This document shows, piece after piece, positions 41,131-48,949 of a stretch of DNA of 64,000 nucleotides. The stretch spans positions 372,001 through 436,000 of the forward strand of contig NZ_ANMR01000043.1 in assembly GCF_000338275.1 (NCBI RefSeq). The letters run 5' to 3'. Both the position numbers and the translations under genes were made by a program. This DNA is from Staphylococcus xylosus NJ (lineage in GTDB: Bacteria; Bacillota; Bacilli; Staphylococcales; Staphylococcaceae). Under the pieces are notes generated by a model. That model had not been told where the DNA came from, made no database searches, and saw only the letters and a program-made list of their open reading frames with translations. The stretch's first letter is position 1, and the number at the start of each line of letters is the position of its first letter.

Positions 41131-42138
41131 TTAATTACTAGCAAAATGAACCATACTGTTTGATTTGGAAGATTTTTGTATAGCATCAATCATGGCGATA
41201 GATGCTAATGCATCTTTAGGCTGTATATAATCATCAGTATCTTCAATAATGCAATCATAGAATTGGTTAATCAACTTGCCATGGCTAGGACCATAATACG
41301 ATTTATCACCATCTAGCTTTTCATCTTCATTAATTTGAATCTTATAACCTTGTTTATTCATACGTGTAAGTATATTATCTTTAATTGTTAATTTTTCATT
41401 TTCAAATATAACCTGTAACTCTACACTTGAGTTTCCAAAATTAGCATTAGTAGCAAAGAACATGCCGTTCGCATTATTTTCAAATTTAATATGTGCGGAT
41501 GCTGTATCTTCTACTTCGATATCATAATCTAATAATTGAGATACGGTTCCTTTAATAGAGGTTACATTCCCGCAAAGTAGTTGCATTAAATCTAATGTAT
41601 GAATGGATTGATTGATTAGAACACCTCCGCCTGCATAAGCCATTTGTCCACGCCAAGGTTTCTCTGTGTAATAGGATTCAGGTCGAAACCATGTTACTAG
41701 ACCTTTTACTCCAATGACCTCTCCGTATTGTCCGCTTCGAACAATGTTTTTTAATGTCTGGAAGGTGTCGTTATATCTATTCTGGAAGCATACGCCTATC
41801 TTAATTTCTGAATATTGACGTTGTAAAGCGACTAATTCGAGTCCTTCTTTCGCATTTACAGCTAAAGGTTTTTCTTGTAATACATGGATCCCTTTTTCAA
41901 CACATGTTGTAGTAGCAGATACATGTAAGTGGTGAGGTAAGCAAACATGAACGCAATCTAACTTTTCTGAATCTAACATGCTATTTAGATTATTATAAAA
42001 ATTGCTATGAGGTGCTTTGTTTTTTAATGATTCATCTTCATCACAAACCGCGATTAATTGAGCTTTAGGATTTTGTTGTATTGCATGTATATGAATTTGT
42101 GAGATATCTCCTAAACCGACTACACCAACTTTCAACAT
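41131..42138 (-). CDS. Gfo/Idh/MocA family oxidoreductase (first of two)
   Basis: 335-residue NAD(P)-dependent dehydrogenase. N-terminal Rossmann loop VGVVGLGDISQIH (4-16), the EKP cofactor motif in LQEKPLAV (about 90-97) and the catalytic region GGGVLINQSIHTLDLMQ with His and Asp (about 168-184). Members oxidise a ring hydroxyl of sugars or inositols. It is the most downstream gene of the leftward cluster, 26 bp after the second dehydrogenase. Confidence 0.88.
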   Translation of the reverse strand: MLKVGVVGLGDISQIHIHAIQQNPKAQLIAVCDEDESLKNKAPHSNFYNNLNSMLDSEKLDCVHVCLPHHLHVSATTTCVEKGIHVLQEKPLAVNAKEGLELVALQRQYSEIKIGVCFQNRYNDTFQTLKNIVRSGQYGEVIGVKGLVTWFRPESYYTEKPWRGQMAYAGGGVLINQSIHTLDLMQLLCGNVTSIKGTVSQLLDYDIEVEDTASAHIKFENNANGMFFATNANFGNSSVELQVIFENEKLTIKDNILTRMNKQGYKIQINEDEKLDGDKSYYGPSHGKLINQFYDCIIEDTDDYIQPKDALASIAMIDAIQKSSKSNSMVHFASN

Positions 42139-42164
42139 TTTATCATCTCCTGTTATAGGTGAAT

Positions 42165-43310
42165 TTATTTATTTTCTGTATTGATTTTATGTTGTAAAGC
42201 ATTTTTGAATTCTGTTGGGTCTACAGGCAGTGTTACTTCTTTACCTGACCAACTAGAAAGATAAATTGCATTTACGAAGTTAACGCCATGAATTCCATCG
42301 CTACCAGGCGCTATAAGCGGTGTATCATCGATGATATTTGCAGCGAAGTTTTCAAGTACATTGATGTGTTGTTCGCCCCAGACACTATCAAATTCAAAAG
42401 TATCTGTTTCATAGATATCTCCCATACCATCACCTTTGAAGATTTCTGCTACATCCGCCCAAGTCATAGTTTCATTCATTTCGTTTTCAGATTGTTTTAA
42501 GCGTTTGATAGTTATTTTCTTACTATCTTCTACTAGAATTTTTCCTTTATCTCCTGTAATTTCTAGTCGATCCGTGCCAATGATGTCATGCGTACATGTG
42601 ATGAAAACACCTGTCGCCCCATTACCGTAATCTAATACAGTCGTCACATCATCATCAACATTTAAATTTCTCTGGTAACCGTATTTTACATTGGCATATA
42701 CTTTTTCTGGTAGTCCGCATAACCATTGCATTAAATCAATTTGATGTGGTGCTTGGTTAACTAGTACACCACCACCTTCTTCATTCCAAGTTGCACGCCA
42801 TGAACTTTGATCATAATATGCTTGTGGGCGCCACCAAGTAGTAATAATCCAATTTGTACGTCTAATTTGTCCGATATCTCCATCATCAATTAAGGCTTTA
42901 ACTTTTTGATAAAGTGGATTAGTCCTTTGATTAAAGAAAATACCAAATGTCAATTCAGGTTTTGAAGCGGCTAAGTCGCTAATTTCTTTTACTTTTTCGG
43001 CATAGATATCAGCAGGTTTCTCCAATAGCGCATGTATGTCTCTGTTTAATGCGGCTTTACCTATTTCAGTATGCAAATAATGTGGTACTGTTGTCACAAC
43101 AGCATCGACATCTCCGCTTTCTAATAAATCGATATAATCATTATAAAAAGGCGTATTTGGGTATTTTTCGGTAGCTAGTGCTTTTTTATCAGGATCGATA
43201 TCACAAATGGCACCAATCACTACATTTTTTACTTTGTTTTCATTGATAAAGTCAGCATAAGTATTGCCTTGTGCTCCTAATCCAATTATGCCTAAACGAA
43301 TATTTGTCAT
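42165..43310 (-). CDS. Gfo/Idh/MocA family oxidoreductase (second of two)
   Basis: 381 residues. Rossmann loop LGIIGLGAQGNTY (6-18), LLEKPADI (EKP motif, about 94-101) and GGGVLVNQAPHQIDLMQ (about 177-193). Its longer C-terminal substrate domain differs from its neighbour's, so the two probably act on different substrates or positions. The ATG overlaps the stop of the preceding TIM-barrel gene (TAATG), which implies tight co-expression. Confidence 0.88.
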   Translation of the reverse strand: MTNIRLGIIGLGAQGNTYADFINENKVKNVVIGAICDIDPDKKALATEKYPNTPFYNDYIDLLESGDVDAVVTTVPHYLHTEIGKAALNRDIHALLEKPADIYAEKVKEISDLAASKPELTFGIFFNQRTNPLYQKVKALIDDGDIGQIRRTNWIITTWWRPQAYYDQSSWRATWNEEGGGVLVNQAPHQIDLMQWLCGLPEKVYANVKYGYQRNLNVDDDVTTVLDYGNGATGVFITCTHDIIGTDRLEITGDKGKILVEDSKKITIKRLKQSENEMNETMTWADVAEIFKGDGMGDIYETDTFEFDSVWGEQHINVLENFAANIIDDTPLIAPGSDGIHGVNFVNAIYLSSWSGKEVTLPVDPTEFKNALQHKINTENK

Positions 43311-44200
43311 TATACATTCTCCTTATTTTCAATATTTTTTAAAATTTCTAAAAGCGCTTCATACTGAATTTGATATCCTTCAGCGCCATCTTTTGCAGCT
43401 GTATTTTGAATTGTTTCGGTGGAATGCTCTATTTCTAAATCTTTAATTGCATCAAATACAACAAGATGAGGTTCTAAAGTTAAGAAACCTTTATAGCCAC
43501 TAGTTATCGCTTGTTTAAGAATAGACTCAATTTGGCCATCGCCTGTGCCACAAACCACGTTAATACTGTCTTTATAGACCGCATCTTTGATGTGGATGTA
43601 TTCAATGTCAGATTCTAAGAGTTCATAACAAGCTTGTGTGTCTTCTCCGCATTGAACGAAATTGGCAAAATCAAAAATCGCTTTAAAATGGTCTGACCCT
43701 ACTTCATCAAGGATGAATTTACAACGACGAGCTATATCACCAAAAATATCTTTTTCGTTTTCATGCAGTAAAACGACGTTATATTGCTCTGCAATTTTTG
43801 CAAATGCTTTTAATTTCTTAATAACTGTATGCTGATAATCATCAAAATTTTGCTCTTTAGGTATATAGAAACTGAAAATTCTAATATACTTACAAGACAA
43901 TACATTTGCGATTTGACACATGTTTTTTAAGACTTCTAATTGTTTTTCAAACGCTTCTTCATCTTGAATATATATTTTACCAATCGGAGAGCCAATAGAA
44001 GAAACTGAGATATTCCATTCTTTTAATTTTGGAATAACATTCTTTTTTATTTTCTCGACTGTATAATCACCTATATTTTTATCGTCAATGCCACGTAATG
44101 AAATGTAACGCATACCTAATTCTGATACCTTTTGCAATTGTGTGTTTAAATCTGATGATATTTCATCAGAAAAACCTGATATAGCAATGTTATTTAACAT
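43310..44200 (-). CDS. Sugar phosphate isomerase/epimerase-like TIM barrel (first of two)
   Basis: 296 residues of the xylose-isomerase-like/AP endonuclease 2 fold. Likely metal ligands are E in LLHENEKDIFGD, D in AIFDFANFVQ, H in IHIKDAVY and E in TLEPHLVV. ATG 44200 follows TTGGAGG; the frame is open to 44284 but lacks homology upstream. Families with this fold include IolE/IolI inositol enzymes and 3-keto-glycoside lyases. Confidence 0.83.
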   Translation of the reverse strand: MLNNIAISGFSDEISSDLNTQLQKVSELGMRYISLRGIDDKNIGDYTVEKIKKNVIPKLKEWNISVSSIGSPIGKIYIQDEEAFEKQLEVLKNMCQIANVLSCKYIRIFSFYIPKEQNFDDYQHTVIKKLKAFAKIAEQYNVVLLHENEKDIFGDIARRCKFILDEVGSDHFKAIFDFANFVQCGEDTQACYELLESDIEYIHIKDAVYKDSINVVCGTGDGQIESILKQAITSGYKGFLTLEPHLVVFDAIKDLEIEHSTETIQNTAAKDGAEGYQIQYEALLEILKNIENKENV

Positions 44201-44308
44201 GAATTTACCTCCAATTTCTAAAGAATAACGCTTATAATAGTAATCGCTTACATATTTTTGGTCGTGAATTTGTGAAATATCCACTTTGTCTATAATTGTA
44301 ATTAGATA

Positions 44309-45175
44309 TTAAAACCAATGTTTATAACCTAATTCTAATAAATGATCTCGACTTGTAACTAAACAATCATAAGGATCGGCACCATATAATTCATCTTGCT
44401 CAACGAAGAAGTATTCACTACCACTTTCTAACCCAACCTCAATAATGTCTTTTAAAGGTAAAGTGCCTTCACCTAGTTCTGCAAATTGCGTAATCATATG
44501 TAGCATATAGTATATTTTCTCATGACCTTCACCAGGATATTGGTCCATGTCAATTTCGCCTACACGAAAATCTTTTAAATGGATTGCACGAATACGTTGC
44601 GCATAATTTGGAATAACGTCTATAGGGTTAAGACCGGCTCTCCATATCCAGTGTACATCTAATTCAAACCCTAGATTTTCTGTATTATCACGCATTAAAT
44701 CAAGCATAAATTGCCCATCATAGCGAACAAATTCAAGATTGTGTGCGTGGTAATATAAATCAATGCCTTCTGCTTTTAATCGTAGTGCATAGTCATCGCA
44801 AATTTTTGCAAAGTTAAGTGTACGCTCCTTTGAGCCCATGTAATTCATCGGCAACATACCAATTCTTAATATATTACAGTCAACTGCTTTACAATCTGCA
44901 ACAATCTTTTCAAAATCATTTTGTAAAGTATCCCCAGGATATTTTTGATTGGTTGAAATATCTTCTACTCCACATGACATAGCAGCAATATTCATATCAA
45001 AATCTTTGATGGCTTTTTGCATTTCAGAAATGTTATGAGGAGTCATTTCAATTTGTGATACTTCTACAGCTTGGTACCCAAGATCATGAATCGTTCGCAA
45101 TACATTGTAGATTCCATCTTTTTCCACTTTTTTCTTTAACATCATCATTTGTACCCCAATTTGTGGTTTAACCAT
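44309..45175 (-). CDS. Sugar phosphate isomerase/epimerase-like TIM barrel (second of two)
   Basis: 288 residues, xylose-isomerase-like fold. Likely metal ligands are E/D in FELDVHWIWRAG, H in IHLKDFRVG and E in FFVEQDELYG. GEGTLPLKDI, just before the C-terminal helix, is common in this family. ATG 45175 follows GAAAGGATG; ATG 45184 lies inside that site. First gene of the leftward cluster and divergent from the AraC regulator. Confidence 0.83.
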   Translation of the reverse strand: MVKPQIGVQMMMLKKKVEKDGIYNVLRTIHDLGYQAVEVSQIEMTPHNISEMQKAIKDFDMNIAAMSCGVEDISTNQKYPGDTLQNDFEKIVADCKAVDCNILRIGMLPMNYMGSKERTLNFAKICDDYALRLKAEGIDLYYHAHNLEFVRYDGQFMLDLMRDNTENLGFELDVHWIWRAGLNPIDVIPNYAQRIRAIHLKDFRVGEIDMDQYPGEGHEKIYYMLHMITQFAELGEGTLPLKDIIEVGLESGSEYFFVEQDELYGADPYDCLVTSRDHLLELGYKHWF

Positions 45176-45295
45176 ATAAATCATCCTTTCATAATAATGA
45201 ACTTTAAGTGCTATAATGGGAGTATAAATTATTAGAAAATTTTAAACATTGTAAAAAAAGATAAAAAGATTGTATTTTGAGTGGGAGGCATATCG

Positions 45296-46174
45296 ATGTT
45301 AGACGATGAAACATTTAAACTGAAATTTGATACTATTTCACTGCCGTTCGAGGGAGAATATGCAGTATGGCATAAAATAAGTGATGGTCACTTTGGTAAC
45401 GAGCTACATTATCATGATCATTATGAAATTTTCTTTTCACTATCTGGAAATATGTTGTACACAATTGAGGGAGAGCGATTTCAATTAGACGTGGGTTCTA
45501 TGTTGGTAATTACGCCGTACGAATTTCATCAGTTGAATGAACAAATGGATGGACATGCTGAAAGAATTGGTCTGAGATTTGACGGACAGTTATTAGAGTC
45601 GCTTTCCACTCCTGAATGTAATTTAATGCAATGTTTTGATACCAAATCACCAAATTTTAAGCACTCGCTACAACTAACAGAGGTACAAAAACGTGAGCTT
45701 TATTACTTATTACAAGGCCTTTTGAATGAGCAAGAAAATAATAAATTCGGCAAAAAACTAGCTGAAGAATCTATGTTGACTCAATTTTTCGTTCTACTTA
45801 ACAGAGTTTCCATAGAAAATGCTGAAGTAAAGGTAGAGGACGATCCACAAATGCAGTTGGTTAGACAAGTCTTAGATTATATGGAATTACACTATGCTGA
45901 TCAAATATCTTTAGAAGATTTGGAAAAGAAATTCTATGTTAGTCGATATAAAATAACACAGCATTTTACAAGAATAGTAGGATATCCTCCTTACCGCTAT
46001 TTATTACAAATAAGACTACAAAATGCACAAAGAATGTTAAAAAAAGGAGAAAGCCCTCAGCAAGTAGCAGTATTATGTGGTTTTAGTGATTACTCGAATT
46101 TTTATAGACGTTTTAAAACAATATACGGGTGTAGTCCTAAAAGTTATTATCAACAACATTTAGCTAATGGTTAA
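45296..46174 (+). CDS. AraC family regulator with cupin sensor domain
   Basis: 292 residues. N-terminal cupin (HYHDHYEIFFSLSGN, GSMLVITPYEFHQ) that could bind a sugar. C-terminal double helix-turn-helix of AraC type (SLEDLEKKFYVSRYKI... and AVLCGFSDYSNFYRRFK). Start ATG 45296, 7 nt after GGGAGG. Divergent from the TIM-barrel/dehydrogenase genes with a shared 120-bp promoter region, so it is the probable regulator of that cluster. Confidence 0.9.
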   Translation: MLDDETFKLKFDTISLPFEGEYAVWHKISDGHFGNELHYHDHYEIFFSLSGNMLYTIEGERFQLDVGSMLVITPYEFHQLNEQMDGHAERIGLRFDGQLLESLSTPECNLMQCFDTKSPNFKHSLQLTEVQKRELYYLLQGLLNEQENNKFGKKLAEESMLTQFFVLLNRVSIENAEVKVEDDPQMQLVRQVLDYMELHYADQISLEDLEKKFYVSRYKITQHFTRIVGYPPYRYLLQIRLQNAQRMLKKGESPQQVAVLCGFSDYSNFYRRFKTIYGCSPKSYYQQHLANG

Positions 46175-46298
46175 TTAAATATAATAATATATTTTGTTTG
46201 AATATGTAATTGTTGAAATCTATAAATAAAAAACATTATTATAATTCAATGTTGTTAGAGTGAATATTTCATAAGATGGATTTATTTATTAAACCCTG

Positions 46299-46328
46299 TT
46301 AACACTGTTACTAAGGGGTTTGTATACA
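46299..46328 (+). promoter_or_regulatory. Possible promoter of the XRE regulator gene
   Basis: TTAACA, 18-nt spacer, TGTATACA (-10 at 46323-46328). The transcript would start at a C-rich stretch (CTTCCCCCACCCCACCT) before the inverted repeat. Confidence 0.35.
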
Positions 46329-46353
46329 ATACACTTCCCCCACCCCACCTATA

Positions 46354-46391
46354 AATACGCTATAACGTTAATAAAAACGTTATAGCGTATT
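46354..46391. promoter_or_regulatory. Perfect 16-bp inverted repeat, putative operator of the XRE regulator
   Basis: AATACGCTATAACGTT (46354-46369), 6-nt spacer, AACGTTATAGCGTATT (46376-46391). It lies 52 bp before the start of an XRE-family gene, and a partial copy ACGTTATATTGTAT follows at about 46413. No U-run follows, which argues against a terminator. Confidence 0.6.
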
Positions 46392-46442
46392 ACTTTATAT
46401 TGTTATTTTTGTACGTTATATTGTATGATGAGGTGTTTTTAG

Positions 46443-46991
46443 ATGAAAGAAATTAATGATATTATTGCAGAAAATCTAAAATTATATAGAAAACAAAATG
46501 GTTATTCATTAGAGTATTTATCAGTTCTTACAGAGGTAAGTAAAACAATGTTAGGACAAATTGAACGCAAAGAGTCTGTACCATCTATTACTACATTGTG
46601 GAAAATTGCTGAAGGTTTAAAAGTGTCTTTTGCCGAATTGACACAAGACAATGAGGAATTCGCTAAAAAAATTACGATTCAAGACATACAGTCTTTATCA
46701 TCATCTGAGCAAAAATATAGCGTTTATCCTTACTTCAAATTTGATATTGCTAAAAAATTTGAAAGCCATATGGTTGTAATAGAGCCTGGAGGCACCATGA
46801 ATGGAGAACCGCGTGGCTCTAACGCAAATGAATACATTACTGTATTTGATGGTACATTGACGCTTATATTAGGTGACGAACGAGTTGTTGTAAAAAAAGA
46901 TGAATCGCTAAAGTTTAATGGGAACACGTTTCATAAATATTTAAACGAGCATGAGACAACGATGAGGATGAATATGATTATTCATTATTAA
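46443..46991 (+). CDS. XRE-family regulator with cupin sensor domain
   Basis: 182 residues: helix-turn-helix at about 10-65 (YSLEYLSVLTEVSKTMLGQIE) and a C-terminal cupin (HMVVIEPGGTMNGEPRGSN, DGTLTLILGDERVVVKKDE). Members of this group often control amine or amino acid transport genes next to them, but here no target gene is adjacent. GAGGTG precedes ATG 46443. Probably autoregulated through the upstream inverted repeat. Confidence 0.88.
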   Translation: MKEINDIIAENLKLYRKQNGYSLEYLSVLTEVSKTMLGQIERKESVPSITTLWKIAEGLKVSFAELTQDNEEFAKKITIQDIQSLSSSEQKYSVYPYFKFDIAKKFESHMVVIEPGGTMNGEPRGSNANEYITVFDGTLTLILGDERVVVKKDESLKFNGNTFHKYLNEHETTMRMNMIIHY

Positions 46992-46996
46992 ATTAA

Positions 46997-47038
46997 AGAG
47001 TTGCCTACGCAATTTTATGTGTAGGCAACTCTTTTTTA
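46997..47038 (+). terminator. Terminator of the XRE regulator gene
   Basis: AGAGTTGCCTAC / GTAGGCAACTCT stem with a run of T. Confidence 0.9.
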
Positions 47039-47131
47039 TTGTGTATGTTTTCGTGTGTACTTCCTAATCATCATTTATTACATAAAGTTAATAAAATATT
47101 AGATATAGAATTTGTTTATGAATTTTCAGTA

Positions 47132-47314
47132 TTATCTTCTTTTCATGTTTTCTTTGCCTAATATAAAATAAGCTAGTAATAAACCGATGCAAGTAGTAAT
47201 TAATGAATAAACTATTTTTCCTAATATGTGTTCAGGTGGCGGGATAATATAAAATGCTGTGCACATGACTAATGACATAATGATACCGAATTTCAATGCG
47301 TTTTTAAAAGTCAT
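47132..47314 (-). CDS. Small membrane protein, function unknown
   Basis: 60 residues with two hydrophobic helices (7-24 and 33-51) separated by IPPPEH and ending in a basic tail GKENMKRR. An AAGGGATGA ribosome binding site precedes ATG 47314. No family recognised; the good ribosome binding site and the topology support it being real. Confidence 0.6.
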   Translation of the reverse strand: MTFKNALKFGIIMSLVMCTAFYIIPPPEHILGKIVYSLITTCIGLLLAYFILGKENMKRR

Positions 47315-47616
47315 AAAATCATCCCTTTTTACAAATAATTTTAAACCTATATCTTACATTACATAATAACAATTTTATATTGTGAATGTTTTATAAATCC
47401 GAAAGCGTGTGTTTTAAATTCCTAAGTGTTAAATAGTTAGAATTTGTATTTTAAAGGTGTTTTTAACGTTATAATAGAATTTCCGACTTAGCACCTTAGG
47501 AATTTGAAAATTGCACCTATATGCCACTCTCTTTTGCTTTCTAAGCTTTTTGATATATAACTTAATACAAATTAGATGGTTTTTGATTAGGACTTTTAAA
47601 ATTAAATATAATCATA
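47315..47616. other. Intergenic region with an imperfect long inverted repeat
   Basis: AAATTCCTAAG (47416-47426) is mirrored perfectly by CTTAGGAATTT (47495-47505), with extension of the pairing (GTGTTAA / TTAGCAC) past one bulge. The loop is about 60 nt. No gene recognised. Confidence 0.4.
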
Positions 47617-47648
47617 AAAATACAACGACGCTGAACGCCGTTGTATTA
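47617..47648 (-). terminator. Terminator of the odhAB operon
   Basis: ATACAACG / CGTTGTAT with an additional inner pair, and U-run on the minus strand. Confidence 0.8.
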
Positions 47649-47676
47649 GGGTTAGTAAACTATTTTGTGTTGTGGA

Positions 47677-48936
47677 TTAAGATTCTAATAGTAAGTCTTC
47701 TGGATTTTCAATTAATTCTTTAATTGTTTTTAAGAAACCTACAGCTTCTTTACCATCAATGATTCTGTGGTCATAGCTTAAAGCGATGTACATCATTGGA
47801 CGGTTTTCAATTGTATCTGCATCGATAGCAATTGGACGAGTGATAATTGAATGCATACCTAAAATCGCAGCTTGACTACCGTTGATGATAGGTGTAGACA
47901 TCATTGAACCAAAGATACCGCCATTTGTGATTGTAAATGATCCATTAACCATATCATCTAATCCAAGTTTTTTGTCACGCGCTTTTTTAGCTAAATTACC
48001 AATTTCATCTTCAATTTCGGCAAAGTTTTTCTTATCGCAATCTCTAACAAATGGTACAAGTAAACCGTCTTCTGTAGAAACTGCAACACCGATATCATAA
48101 TATTGTTTAGTTATCATGTCATCGCCATCAATTTCAGCATTTACTTCTGGATATTTTTTCAATGCTGCTACAGCTGCTTTTGTAAAGAATGACATGAAAC
48201 CAAGTTTCGTACCATCATGATCCTTGATGAATTGTTCTTTCTTACGCTTACGTAAGTCCATAACATTTGTCATATCGATTTCGTTGAAAGTAGTTAACAT
48301 AGCTGTATTATTAGATACTTCTAATAATTTTTTGGCAGCTGTTTTCTTACGACGAGACATTTTTTCTCTAATAACTGGTTTTGATGGGTTTTGTTGTGCT
48401 GGTTTTTTAGTTTCTTCTTTAGCAGCTGGTTGTGATTGTTGAGTGTTTGATTGTTGACTTTGATCAACATGAGATTTTCTCACTACATCGTTAGAAGATG
48501 GTGATACTTCAGATAAGTCAATACCTTTTTCACGAGCGTATTTACGAGCAGATGGTGTAGCATTTACTCGTTGTCCGTTATCTTGTGATGACGCTTCTGG
48601 TTTGCTTTCTGTTGATTCAGAAGATTGTTGTTCGTTATTTGAATTGTCAGTTGCTTTTGTATCTTCTTGTTTCGCTGGTGACTCAGAAGTATTATTACCA
48701 CTGCCTTCTCCAACTACTGCAATTGCTTGGCCAACTTCTACTGTGTCGCCTTCGTCAGCCAATAATTCTTGAAGTACACCTGCTTCCTCTGAAACAACTT
48801 CTACGTTTACTTTATCTGTCTCTAATTCAACAATAGCTTCACCTTTATCTACGCTATCACCTACTTGTTTTAACCATTCTGCAATGGTACCTTCTGTTAT
48901 GGATTCTGCTAATTCTGGAACTTTTACCTCTGGCAT
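47677..48936 (-). CDS. odhB: 2-oxoglutarate dehydrogenase E2 (dihydrolipoyl succinyltransferase)
   Basis: 419-residue E2 core of the 2-oxoglutarate dehydrogenase complex. Lipoyl domain with Lys42 in [11 protein letters not shown]; a Ser/Gln/Glu-rich flexible linker (about 80-120); an E3-binding domain [16 protein letters not shown] (about 124-140); and a catalytic domain with the HRIIDG motif near 392. Transfers succinyl groups to CoA in the TCA cycle. It follows odhA by 13 nt. Confidence 0.96.
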   Translation of the reverse strand: MPEVKVPELAESITEGTIAEWLKQVGDSVDKGEAIVELETDKVNVEVVSEEAGVLQELLADEGDTVEVGQAIAVVGEGSGNNTSESPAKQEDTKATDNSNNEQQSSESTESKPEASSQDNGQRVNATPSARKYAREKGIDLSEVSPSSNDVVRKSHVDQSQQSNTQQSQPAAKEETKKPAQQNPSKPVIREKMSRRKKTAAKKLLEVSNNTAMLTTFNEIDMTNVMDLRKRKKEQFIKDHDGTKLGFMSFFTKAAVAALKKYPEVNAEIDGDDMITKQYYDIGVAVSTEDGLLVPFVRDCDKKNFAEIEDEIGNLAKKARDKKLGLDDMVNGSFTITNGGIFGSMMSTPIINGSQAAILGMHSIITRPIAIDADTIENRPMMYIALSYDHRIIDGKEAVGFLKTIKELIENPEDLLLES

Positions 48937-48949
48937 GCTTAACTTCCCC

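Noticed and set aside
47511..47723. 70-codon ORF overlapping the odhB terminator and 3' end
   Set aside because: It runs antisense into odhB and through its terminator, has no ribosome binding site and no recognisable family.
48585..48836. 83-codon Leu-rich ORF antisense to odhB
   Set aside because: It is an artefact of the repeated Gln/Glu/Ser codons of the E2 linker on the opposite strand.
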